A DNA stretch of 64,000 nt. Origin: Bacteroidia bacterium (lineage in GTDB: Bacteria > Bacteroidota > Bacteroidia > SXHM01). The notes under the pieces were generated by a model. The model did not search any database. It was not told the origin of the DNA and saw only the letters and a program-made list of their open reading frames with translations. Location of the stretch: the NCBI GenBank assembly GCA_022072225.1, contig JAJVIC010000006.1:199785-263784 (forward strand), given 5' to 3'. Numbering within the stretch: the stretch's first letter is position 1; each line of letters opens with the position of its first letter. Position numbers and translations under genes: made by a program. Below are positions 56,044 through 62,670 of this stretch, in pieces.

Positions 56044-56985
56044 TTAATCTCCAAGTAATTGTTGATTGATGAAATCCTCTGGTGTTCCTTCCATATTAAT
56101 CCATTCAAAATTACTCTCCAATGGTCCTAAATCTGTGGCATAAGCTAAATTATCCATAAAAGATTTGCTGCCTTTTTTGTAAACTTTGAACATGGCAACA
56201 ACTTCAAGTTTCAAAAAGGAATCCACTGCGGGAATGGATAAAGCAACATTAAATCCCTGATAGTCTGTTCTAACACTAGGGTAACTTACACCCGCTAGAT
56301 TTTTAAAATTTATTGCCATTTCAGTGTAGGCAGATGAAATTTTGTAATCATCAGCAGATTGGATTTCTTTTTTTGCAAACTCATTTGAAAAGAATTCTAA
56401 TAAAAAAGCAAGATCATCGGCTCGTTCTGGAATATCATTTTTTAGCTTGTTGAGGTGATATTCATAGGCTTTTTTTATTTCAGGAATGCTTTCAATATTT
56501 CCCTTATTAAAAACAATTTCTGCAACTTCAATATCCTTCAAAATTCTCCATTTACCAACTGTCATTACAAATTCTCCATCTAATTTTTTATCAGCTGCTC
56601 TAAACAATTCACTTGTTTCGAATAAATTAATTAAACGAGGATGTTGAATATTTTCAGTTTTAATAGCCCCGTAAAAAAGTGATTGTCCTGGATGATTAGC
56701 TCTGCCAAATTTTTTGATGTTCTGAAAATCAGTTCGGTAACTTAAATCTTGTTCTGAGTAAAATATTTGACCTGGTTCATTTAATCTTGCCCGTTCAATA
56801 TGATGCCCAGCCCTTAGTTTTGCAGTAACGAATGGAATGAGTTTAATTTTGTTAAAAATCGTATAGAAAACTTTCTGATATGAAACTTTAGAAAGATCTG
56901 CATTCTTTAATTCCAAAATTGTTTTTTCAATAGTGTTTCTATCAGGCAGATTGGCAATATTAAAATCTAAAGGTTTCTCTTCCAT
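56044..56985 (-). CDS. RES-domain protein, putative NAD+-degrading toxin without visible antitoxin
   Basis: A 313-residue protein. RES-like marks: KLRAGHHIERARLN with Arg near 58, FGRANHPGQSLFYGA (residues 93-107) resembling the R-x-N-x-x-G-x-x-x-Y core, a middle Glu-rich part, and GVSYPSVRTDYQGFNVAL resembling the closing Y-P-S-x-R block. RES proteins such as MbcT and Xre-RES toxins degrade NAD+. The usual Xre-like antitoxin gene is not adjacent. Low GC against its neighbours hints at transfer. A minus-strand TAGGTTTG box (57010-57003) lies 18 bases before its start. Family call from pattern only. Confidence 0.65.
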   Translation of the reverse strand: MEEKPLDFNIANLPDRNTIEKTILELKNADLSKVSYQKVFYTIFNKIKLIPFVTAKLRAGHHIERARLNEPGQIFYSEQDLSYRTDFQNIKKFGRANHPGQSLFYGAIKTENIQHPRLINLFETSELFRAADKKLDGEFVMTVGKWRILKDIEVAEIVFNKGNIESIPEIKKAYEYHLNKLKNDIPERADDLAFLLEFFSNEFAKKEIQSADDYKISSAYTEMAINFKNLAGVSYPSVRTDYQGFNVALSIPAVDSFLKLEVVAMFKVYKKGSKSFMDNLAYATDLGPLESNFEWINMEGTPEDFINQQLLGD

Positions 56986-57428
56986 TGGGTTTTATTTAAC
57001 ATCAAACCTACAAAACAAACTATTCACTTTGCCCTGTAAGGACAAAACTCTTCTTTCGGGTTGTCCCTACAGGACAAAATACTTTTACTGACTTTCTGTT
57101 TTACCAAGCGGTAGTCCCTTAGGAACTATAATGCCGCAAAGCCCAATTAAATTAGCACGTTTAGCTTCATTGTATCGGGTTGTTGCCTTCAACTTATTAC
57201 ACTAACTATTAATATTTAATAATTAAATATCCATATAAAATAATCAACTATTAATAGTATTTAACTAATTATTAATAGTATATAATCAGTTATTCATAGT
57301 AATAAATATACTATTAATAGATATAACGTAATTATTAATATTCAATAATATACTATTAATAGGTATTTATTGAATATTAATATTTACTACCTTCGCTTAC
57401 CGAAACCAAGTTTAAAATTCAAAGCGCC
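56986..57428. other. 443-base intergenic region, highly AT-rich in its second half
   Basis: No gene is seen. An inverted repeat CCTGTAAGGACAA (57033-57045) and TTGTCCCTACAGG (57061-57073) pairs at 12 of 13 bases; it resembles a small dispersed element. The stretch 57075-57205 shows no clear structure. The rest is the 21-bp array listed separately. Confidence 0.7.
57206..57394. repeat. Nine contiguous 21-bp units with palindromic core CTATTAATAG
   Basis: The core starts at 57206, 57227, 57248, 57269, 57290, 57311, 57332, 57353 and 57374, exactly 21 bases apart each time. It is a perfect CTATTAATAG at 57248, 57311 and 57353, and has one to three changes in most other units (ATATCCATAT is the most diverged). 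Unit spacers are also A/T only, apart from a few bases. The last unit overlaps the -7-like box TACCTTCG (57388-57395) of the next gene. Confidence 0.85.
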
Positions 57429-58124
57429 ATGCCAAAAAACGAATACATCATTCCCCGCCCCAACAAAACTTTTGATGCCTATATAACCAATACCACCAAA
57501 GTTTTGCAGCAAGGAACTCCCCCCACCTGGCAACGATTGGGACTGACCGCTACAGAAAATACACAGTGGATAGATTTTCGCGACCGCTGGGAACAACAAT
57601 ATAAACTCTACTTCAACAAGGCGGTGCGCACTACGGTTATCACCAAAGACAAAAACAAACTACGGAAAGATTTTATTGCCTTTGCCACGCCTGTGCTTTT
57701 AAAAATGGCAGCGCATCCGGCATTGAATACGGGCGATCGCCTTAATTTTCGCTTGCTGGAGCGCGACCGCATACTTACCAAACGCGGAAAAATTGAAGAC
57801 GTACCCATGGCGCTTATGCAACCCGCAGGAGGTGGCGCACTGAATATACGGGTGCGCAGAGAAACCGATAACAACCGCGCCAGCCGCCACCCGCTTGCTG
57901 ACGGTATTGAAATGAAATACCTGATAACAGATGTAAATGCTACCCCACCCAATTCGGCAGACGATTGCGTGATGAATTATATTTCAAAAAAGGCCATCTT
58001 CCGTTTTCAAACCAAATCCGGAAATGCAGGCAAACGCATCTATGCCTTTTTCCGCTGGATAAACCTGAGCAACTATGAAAACAGTGGCAGCTGGACTAAC
58101 CGGTTTACAACCGTAATAGCCTGA
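57429..58124 (+). CDS. Protein of unknown function behind the 21-bp array
   Basis: A 231-residue soluble protein, no signal peptide or membrane helix. The N-terminus is helical with a conserved-looking KTFDAYITNTTKVLQQG; a mid part KLRKDFIAFATPVLLKMAAHPALNTGDRLNF; the C-terminus is beta-rich (KKAIFRFQTKSGNAGKRIYAFFRWINLSNYENSGSWTNRFTTVIA), like an Ig-type or fibronectin-type strand set. I believe relatives occur in other Bacteroidota but know of no function. It is headed by an unusual repeat array and closed by a perfect terminator, so it is a single-gene unit. Confidence 0.7.
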   Translation: MPKNEYIIPRPNKTFDAYITNTTKVLQQGTPPTWQRLGLTATENTQWIDFRDRWEQQYKLYFNKAVRTTVITKDKNKLRKDFIAFATPVLLKMAAHPALNTGDRLNFRLLERDRILTKRGKIEDVPMALMQPAGGGALNIRVRRETDNNRASRHPLADGIEMKYLITDVNATPPNSADDCVMNYISKKAIFRFQTKSGNAGKRIYAFFRWINLSNYENSGSWTNRFTTVIA

Positions 58125-58126
58125 AT

Positions 58127-58162
58127 AAACCTTCAAGGTTTTTGTAAACCTTGAAGGTTTTT
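58127..58162 (+). terminator. Perfect 15-bp hairpin terminator
   Basis: AAACCTTCAAGGTTT (58127-58141), loop TTGT, AAACCTTGAAGGTTT (58146-58160), then TT. The first arm starts two bases after the stop codon. The sequence is also a known type of dispersed repeat (ACCTTCAAGGT), so its origin may be a mobile element. Confidence 0.75.
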
Positions 58163-58199
58163 ACCTGAACATTTTTATTTTCCTGCTGTTTATCTTTCC

Positions 58200-58823
58200 A
58201 TGCAAAAACCCAAACGCACCGACCGCGAAATAATCTCCAACTACATTCCCGAGCAAACGGTAGATTTGGTGTTACATTGGATTGAGCGCTACCAGTTCCG
58301 CATGCGTATTAAGCGCAAACGCAATACCAAGCTAGGCGATTACCGTCCGCCCTTTGATGGCCGCGGACATTTTATAACCATCAACCACGACCTGAATAAA
58401 TTTGCGTTCCTCATTACGCTGGTGCACGAAGTGGCACACCTGACCAATTGGGACAAGAATAAAAACCGAGTAAAACCACACGGTCCCGAATGGAAAAAAG
58501 ATTTTCAGGAGTTGATGCTTCCTTTATTAAAGCAAAACATTTTTCCACCGGATGTAAATCATGCCATTGATAAATATATGCGCAACCCTGCCGCATCCAG
58601 TTGCTCAGACCTTCACCTGATGCGGGCCTTAAAACGGTATGACGAAAAAAATCATCATCTGGTTCATCTGGAAGAATTACCGCAGGGAGCAAAGTTTAAA
58701 ATTGCCAACGGAAAAATATTTATCAAAGGCGAAAAACAACGTACACGCTTTAAGTGTTTAGAAGTGGTAACCAGATTAACTTATTTAGTGAGCGCACTGA
58801 TGGAGGTGGAGCAAATTATGTAA
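58200..58823 (+). CDS. SprT-like metalloprotease-fold protein
   Basis: A 207-residue protein with the SprT core: FITINHDLNKFAFLITLVHEVAHLTNW carries the zinc motif HEVAH, and HGPEWKKDF the third-ligand segment. Upstream is a basic helix (RMRIKRKRNTKLGDYR) like that used by SprT/Spartan proteins to approach DNA. The C-terminal zinc ribbon of classical SprT is not obvious; single Cys residues remain (SCSDLH, KCLEVV). A role in DNA-protein crosslink repair is inferred. The -7-like TATCTTTC box ends one base before the ATG. Confidence 0.85.
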   Translation: MQKPKRTDREIISNYIPEQTVDLVLHWIERYQFRMRIKRKRNTKLGDYRPPFDGRGHFITINHDLNKFAFLITLVHEVAHLTNWDKNKNRVKPHGPEWKKDFQELMLPLLKQNIFPPDVNHAIDKYMRNPAASSCSDLHLMRALKRYDEKNHHLVHLEELPQGAKFKIANGKIFIKGEKQRTRFKCLEVVTRLTYLVSALMEVEQIM

Positions 58824-58852
58824 TAGGTAAAATGTAATATTTGCTTTTGCAT

Positions 58853-58880
58853 AAATCTTACTTATTAAATCTTACTTATT
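58853..58880 (+). repeat. Perfect 14-bp tandem duplication upstream of mqnA
   Basis: AAATCTTACTTATT occurs at 58853-58866 and again at 58867-58880, directly upstream of the TACTTTTG box (58897-58904) of mqnA. Confidence 0.85.
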
Positions 58881-58910
58881 ACATTCTTCTGAATACTACT
58901 TTTGCGCCCG

Positions 58911-59744
58911 ATGGAAAAAATCCGCATCTCAGCTGTTTCTTACCTCAATTCATTACCGTTTGTTTATGGCTTATCGCATTCAGCATTAAAGAACGAATGT
59001 GATATTGCGTTAGACATACCCTCGGTGTGTGCCGAAAAATTAATCAGCGGAAAAGTGGATGTGGGTTTAATTCCGGTTGCGGCAATTCCGCAGGTAAAGA
59101 ATGCACAAATCATCAGTGATTATTGCATTGGTGCCAACGGAAAAGTGAAAACCGTTTGTCTCTTCAGCGAAGTTCCTTTGCACGAAATAAAAACCATTTT
59201 ACTTGACTACCAAAGCCGCACTTCGGTAATGCTGGTAAAAATTCTTGCTAAAGAGTACTGGAAAATAAATCCTGAGTTTGTGAATGCAGAAGCAGGGTTT
59301 GAAAACAAAATAGCAGGAACAACGGCTGCTGTTGTTATTGGCGACCGCACTTTTAACCTCACCCCCGGCCCCTCTCAGCCTCATCCGCCCTTCGGGCACC
59401 TTCTCCAAAAGGAGAAGGAAAGCGGAAAAGAGCTGTTTGGTGAGGGGAGCAGAGTGCTATTGGCATACGACCTTGCCGAAGAATGGAAAAACTTCACCGG
59501 TCTTCCTTTTGTGTTTGCATGTTGGGTGGCCAATAAAAATCTTCCGGCCCAATTTGTTGCTGACTTTAACAATGCACTGAAAAACGGGTTGGCTAACATT
59601 GATAAAACATTGGAAGAGTTTCCGCCAACGGTTGTAAACAATGCCGAAGCAAAAAAATACCTGACCGAAAACATCAGTTATACTTTTGATGCAGAAAAGA
59701 AAAAGGCGTTGGAGCTATTCAATCACTATTCGCAAAATAAATGA
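58911..59744 (+). CDS. mqnA: Chorismate dehydratase MqnA of the futalosine menaquinone pathway, with in-frame repeat insertion
   Basis: Dehydrates chorismate to 3-enolpyruvyl-benzoate, the first step of futalosine-route menaquinone synthesis. From ATG 58911 the 277 residues show KIRISAVSYLNSLPFVYGL, KVDVGLIPVAAIPQV, DYQSRTSVMLVKIL, VVIGDRTF and YDLAEEWKNFTGLPFVFACWV. Residues 149-182, between GDRTF and YDLAEEW, do not belong to the family and are encoded by a palindromic element (59355-59456); without them the length is close to the usual 240-250. The frame is kept, so the protein may still work. A TACTTTTG box ends six bases before the ATG. Confidence 0.88.
   Translation: MEKIRISAVSYLNSLPFVYGLSHSALKNECDIALDIPSVCAEKLISGKVDVGLIPVAAIPQVKNAQIISDYCIGANGKVKTVCLFSEVPLHEIKTILLDYQSRTSVMLVKILAKEYWKINPEFVNAEAGFENKIAGTTAAVVIGDRTFNLTPGPSQPHPPFGHLLQKEKESGKELFGEGSRVLLAYDLAEEWKNFTGLPFVFACWVANKNLPAQFVADFNNALKNGLANIDKTLEEFPPTVVNNAEAKKYLTENISYTFDAEKKKALELFNHYSQNK
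59355..59456 (+). repeat. Palindromic repeat element inserted in frame inside mqnA
   Basis: 102 bases with the AACCTCACCCCCGGCCCCTCT start typical of a dispersed Bacteroidota repeat (encoding NLTPGPS in this frame), two hairpins GCCC-TTC-GGGC (59387-59397) and CCTTCTCC-AAAA-GGAGAAGG (59399-59418), and the GGTGAGGGGAG ending. GC content is well above the surrounding gene. Confidence 0.85.
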
Positions 59745-59780
59745 GATTGCTTCTCCGCCTGAGGCGGATCGCAATGACGG
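59743..59780. repeat. Dispersed hairpin repeat after mqnA
   Basis: ATTGC (59746-59750) pairs with GCAAT (59771-59775) around a TCCGCC-TGA-GGCGGA hairpin (59754-59768). The GAGATTGCTTC...GCAATGACG type is a common small repeat in Bacteroidota genomes. Confidence 0.7.
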
Positions 59781-59799
59781 ACTTCCGAAAAATCATTCT

Positions 59800-59826
59800 T
59801 AATACTTAATTCCTAATACTTAATTC
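59800..59826 (+). repeat. 13-base direct repeat with 14-base period
   Basis: TAATACTTAATTC at 59800-59812 and 59814-59826, just before the -7-like box TACCTTAG (59830-59837) of the PorE-like gene. Confidence 0.8.
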
Positions 59827-59863
59827 ATTTACCTTAGCTACGGATTTTTAAACACCTAACACC

Positions 59864-61453
59864 ATGAGATATTTCTTCACCCTGCTGCTTACTACCTGCT
59901 GCTTACTACCTGCAGCCTACTCGCAAACCGCCACAGCCGACAAACTGAAAATGACCGCTGCCCGTATGAAATATAATGAACAGGATTACAACGGAGCGCT
60001 GCGCATTTACCGCGAAGAATTTGCAAAAGCACCCGATGATGCCATGCTGAACTACCGCATGGGCGAAGCACATTTTGCACTGAAAGAATATGACCTGGCA
60101 CTTGAAAAATTCAATGCTGCCGAAAAAGCAAACAACGCTGTTGACGGTGATTTATACCTCTACCTCGGCAAAACCAATCAGGCGCTTGCCAACTTAGACA
60201 AGGCACTGGAGCAATACGAAAAATACCGTGCCCAGGATTTGAAAAAACCTCAGATAGAAGAAATAAATACCTTGATTGCGCAAGTAAAAACAGCGCAGGA
60301 GTTATTGGCACGGCCGGTGAATGTGGTTATCAGTAATCCGGGAACACCCATCAATTCAAAGTTTAACGACTATCATCCTTCACTGACTGCCGACCAAAAG
60401 GTGATGGTATTTACCTCGCGCAGAGGCGAAGGAAAAGTTACTGGTGTTGATGTAAACGACCAGGGATTTTATGAAGATGTGTACATCACTTTTTGGAATG
60501 ATACCATTCATGATTGGGAAGATGCCGTAATGGCTCCCGGTGCTATAAATGGCGCTGAGCACGATGCCAGCCTCAGCATTTCGCCTGACGGCAAACAGAT
60601 TTTTATGTACAAAAACGAAAACGGTGGCGACATTTATGTTTCCAAAAAAAGTGCTTCCGAGAAATGGAGCAGTGCCAAACCGATGGAAGGTATCAACTCA
60701 TCGTACTGGGAAAGTTATGCCAGCCTTAGTGCTGACGGCAAACACCTTTATTTCTGCAGCGAACGCAAGGGCGGACAAGGTAATGGCGACATCTGGGTAT
60801 CAAAAAGAATAAGCAAAAACGAGTGGGAAAAACCGGTGAATCTGGGCCCTGTTGTAAATTCTGAAGACGATGAAATCAGCGTGTTTGCACATCCTGACGG
60901 CAAAACCCTTTTCTTCAGCTCAAAAGGACACATGAACATGGGCGGCTATGATATTTTCAAAACCGTGAAAAACGAAAAAGGCGAATGGAGCCAGCCCGAA
61001 AATATGGGCTACCCCATCAACTCTCTGGGCGATGATATTGACTTTGTGTTGAACACCGAAACAGGCCGTGCCTACTTCAGCAGCATACGCCCTGATGGCG
61101 AAGGTGCTTTTGATATTTACGAAATTGACATGACTAACTACGGGTTGAAAGCCGGTGATGTAAAAGAAAAATCGAACCTCAGCATTTTAAAAGGCGAAGT
61201 AATAAGCGCACACGATGCGCAAAAACTGGCGGTAACCATAAAAATAATCAACAAAAACACAGGCAAGGCCGAGACCGAAATACAAAGCGATGAAGACGGC
61301 AACTACTTTATTATGCTGCCCGGAAAAAACACCTACGAACTAACGGTGGATTACGAAGGCTACAAACCTTATAAACTAAGTGTTGACCTTCCGCTGGGTG
61401 CGCACGAGGTGGCTACTACCATTAAGCCGATTGTGCTGGAAAGGGCGCAGTAG
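59864..61453 (+). CDS. PorE-like TPR, WD40-like and carboxypeptidase-like domain protein
   Basis: A 529-residue exported protein. Signal peptide residues 1-20, encoded partly by a 14-bp tandem repeat. Residues 28-145 form about three tetratricopeptide repeats (YNEQDYNGALRIYREEFAKAPDDAMLNYRMGEAH). Residues 160-420 are PD40 propeller blades (YHPSLTADQKVMVFTSRR, DASLSISPDGKQIFMYK, SYASLSADGKHLYFCSER, DISVFAHPDGKTLFFSSKG-like). Residues 440-529 are a carboxypeptidase regulatory-like beta domain. This is the layout of PorE and relatives of T9SS, but the C-terminal OmpA peptidoglycan-binding domain is absent. Confidence 0.82.
   Translation: MRYFFTLLLTTCCLLPAAYSQTATADKLKMTAARMKYNEQDYNGALRIYREEFAKAPDDAMLNYRMGEAHFALKEYDLALEKFNAAEKANNAVDGDLYLYLGKTNQALANLDKALEQYEKYRAQDLKKPQIEEINTLIAQVKTAQELLARPVNVVISNPGTPINSKFNDYHPSLTADQKVMVFTSRRGEGKVTGVDVNDQGFYEDVYITFWNDTIHDWEDAVMAPGAINGAEHDASLSISPDGKQIFMYKNENGGDIYVSKKSASEKWSSAKPMEGINSSYWESYASLSADGKHLYFCSERKGGQGNGDIWVSKRISKNEWEKPVNLGPVVNSEDDEISVFAHPDGKTLFFSSKGHMNMGGYDIFKTVKNEKGEWSQPENMGYPINSLGDDIDFVLNTETGRAYFSSIRPDGEGAFDIYEIDMTNYGLKAGDVKEKSNLSILKGEVISAHDAQKLAVTIKIINKNTGKAETEIQSDEDGNYFIMLPGKNTYELTVDYEGYKPYKLSVDLPLGAHEVATTIKPIVLERAQ
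59881..59913 (+). repeat. 14-bp tandem repeat, 2.4 copies, in the signal-peptide codons of the PorE-like gene
   Basis: CCTGCTGCTTACTA at 59881-59894 and 59895-59908, then CCTGC. Fourteen is not a multiple of three, so loss or gain of a unit would shift the frame six codons after the start. Confidence 0.9.
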
Positions 61454-61494
61454 TTGCAACATTTTTCATTATTTTTGTTTTATAAACTTAAAAA

Positions 61495-61695
61495 ATGACC
61501 AACTCTTTAAAATCAATTTTTGATAAATTAGATAAGTTGCCATCAGCAGAGCAAGATGCCATTGCCGATTTGCTTGCACATGAATTAGCATGGCAAAATT
61601 CATTTGCCAAATCACAAAATCAGCTATTGTCTTTGGCTAAAGAAGCGAAAGCTGAATATGTAAAAGGCAAAACAAAACCGATGAACCTTAAATAA
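61495..61695 (+). CDS. Putative antitoxin of a ParE/RelE-like pair
   Basis: A 66-residue protein: helical N-terminal half (LKSIFDKLDKLPSAEQDAIADLLAHELAWQ) and a basic C-terminal tail (AKEAKAEYVKGKTKPMNLK) as expected for a toxin-binding tail. No DNA-binding fold is plain. It lies directly before a ParE-like reading frame and its stop TAA overlaps the place where that gene should start. A TATTTTTG box (61470-61477) sits 17 bases before its ATG. Confidence 0.75.
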   Translation: MTNSLKSIFDKLDKLPSAEQDAIADLLAHELAWQNSFAKSQNQLLSLAKEAKAEYVKGKTKPMNLK

Positions 61696-61961
61696 AATCG
61701 GTAACCACGCAGCGTTTCAGAAAAGCATACGCTGATTTACCTCCTCACATAAAAGAAGCAGCCAGACGGGCTTACGCCATTTGGAAGAAAAACCCACATC
61801 ACGAAAGCCTGAAATTTAAAAAGGTGCATACAACAGAACCTGTTTATTCGGTAAGAATAGGTTTGGCATGGCGAGCATTAGGACTTAAAGAAAACGAAAC
61901 CATAATTTGGTTTTGGATAGGTTCTCATGCCGAATACGATAAGTTGATAGCTACATTATAG
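61692..61961 (+). CDS. ParE/RelE-like toxin with ATA in place of a start codon
   Basis: An 89-codon frame, open from just after the stop at 61689 to TAG at 61961. It encodes TTQRFRKAYADLPPHIKE, ARRAYAIWKKNP, FKKVHTTEPVYSVRIGLAWRALGLK and IIWFWIGSHAEYDKLI, the full pattern of the ParE/RelE-fold toxins of this type. No ATG, GTG or TTG precedes the conserved region in frame; the residue where Met is expected reads ATA (61692-61694), overlapping the antitoxin TAA. With one base different this would be the usual ATGA overlap. Either ATA is used weakly or the toxin is silenced. Confidence 0.75.
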   Translation: MKSVTTQRFRKAYADLPPHIKEAARRAYAIWKKNPHHESLKFKKVHTTEPVYSVRIGLAWRALGLKENETIIWFWIGSHAEYDKLIATL

Positions 61962-61968
61962 CACGGAG

Positions 61969-62007
61969 CAGAATTATTAATTCTTTAGGGCTAATTGTAA
62001 ATTAGCC
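61969..62007. repeat. Two small inverted repeats after the toxin gene
   Basis: AGAATTA-T-TAATTCT (61970-61984 region) and GGCTAATT-GTA-AATTAGCC (61989-62007). Neither is followed by a T-run, so they are not clear terminators. Confidence 0.5.
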
Positions 62008-62065
62008 AACGATTTCAGGAAAAGAAAAGAAATGCCTTATATCTAGCATGTGCAAAACCCTAACA

Positions 62066-62590
62066 TCAATGCACCTGCCTCCACTCTGCGCTATCCTTAA
62101 CCGAGTCCAAATATTTTTCAAACTCTTTTAAGGCTGATGGCGCATTTGAACCATCCATTATATCCTTGCGCTTACCATCCAAAACTACAGCGGTTTTGGT
62201 AGCCGGAAAATCAGAAGCAGTTTTAGGGTATTCATCTTTAAAATCAAAATAGTTTATTGCCCGGGCTTTACTTCTTATTTCATCCAACTCAGTTTTTGAA
62301 ATTCTCGCTTCGTATTTCCCCAACTTTTCTACAAAACGTTTACCTTCATATACTGCATAGCCCGAATTATAAATACTGAATTTATACATGGGGCATTGTC
62401 CGTAGCAGGCGGTGCGCTCCAGGTAAACAAACAGCGAATCCTCAGTAGCGGGAGCAGGCGGAGTTGCAACTGTTTCGGTTTTGGTTTCGGCAGCGGTGTA
62501 GTTTTCGGGGTTTGTCTGGCTTGATTGTTTGGGTGTTTTGCAGGCCGCTAAAACAGCACAAAAAGAAAGAGCTACGAGTAATTTTTTCAC
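62066..62590 (-). CDS. DUF6438-type lipoprotein
   Basis: A 174-residue lipoprotein (lipobox VLAAC near residue 17). After a Thr/Ala/Pro-rich linker (20-50) comes the domain: VYLERTACYGQCPMYKFSIYNSGYAVYEGKRFV, where the R-T-x-C-x-G-x-C-P-x-Y pattern with two Cys is the DUF6438 signature, then a helix (TELDEIRSKARAINYFDFKDEYP) and a closing strand (TKTAVVLDGKRKDI). Function unknown. A dispersed repeat lies between it and the upstream barrel-protein gene on the same strand. Confidence 0.8.
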   Translation of the reverse strand: MKKLLVALSFCAVLAACKTPKQSSQTNPENYTAAETKTETVATPPAPATEDSLFVYLERTACYGQCPMYKFSIYNSGYAVYEGKRFVEKLGKYEARISKTELDEIRSKARAINYFDFKDEYPKTASDFPATKTAVVLDGKRKDIMDGSNAPSALKEFEKYLDSVKDSAEWRQVH

Positions 62591-62614
62591 GGAATAATTT
62601 TTTGCAAAAATATA

Positions 62615-62668
62615 TTAACCACAAAGAACGCAAAGATTTTCTCTGTGTCTTTGTGGCTCTGTGGTTAA
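62615..62668. repeat. Dispersed palindromic repeat (second copy of the ACCAC...GTGGT type)
   Basis: TTAACCAC (62615-62622) pairs with GTGGTTAA (62661-62668), with further pairing of ACCACAAAG and CTTTGTGG inside. Same family as 34501-34573. It fills most of the gap between two minus-strand genes. Confidence 0.8.
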
Positions 62669-62670
62669 AA

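Noticed and set aside
57206-57394. CRISPR array
   Set aside because: The units are only 21 bases and contiguous; there are no unique spacers of 25-40 bases and no cas genes nearby.
59355-59456. mqnA as a pseudogene broken by an insertion
   Set aside because: The insertion keeps the frame, has no stop, and all family motifs before and after are intact, so I treat the gene as coding.
61680-61700. Programmed -1 frameshift joining antitoxin and ParE-like toxin
   Set aside because: The toxin is in the -1 frame, but no X-XXY-YYZ slippery heptamer precedes the antitoxin stop; loss of an ATG in an ATGA overlap explains the sequence better.
61970-62007. Terminator of the toxin-antitoxin operon
   Set aside because: Two inverted repeats exist but neither is followed by a T-run on either strand.
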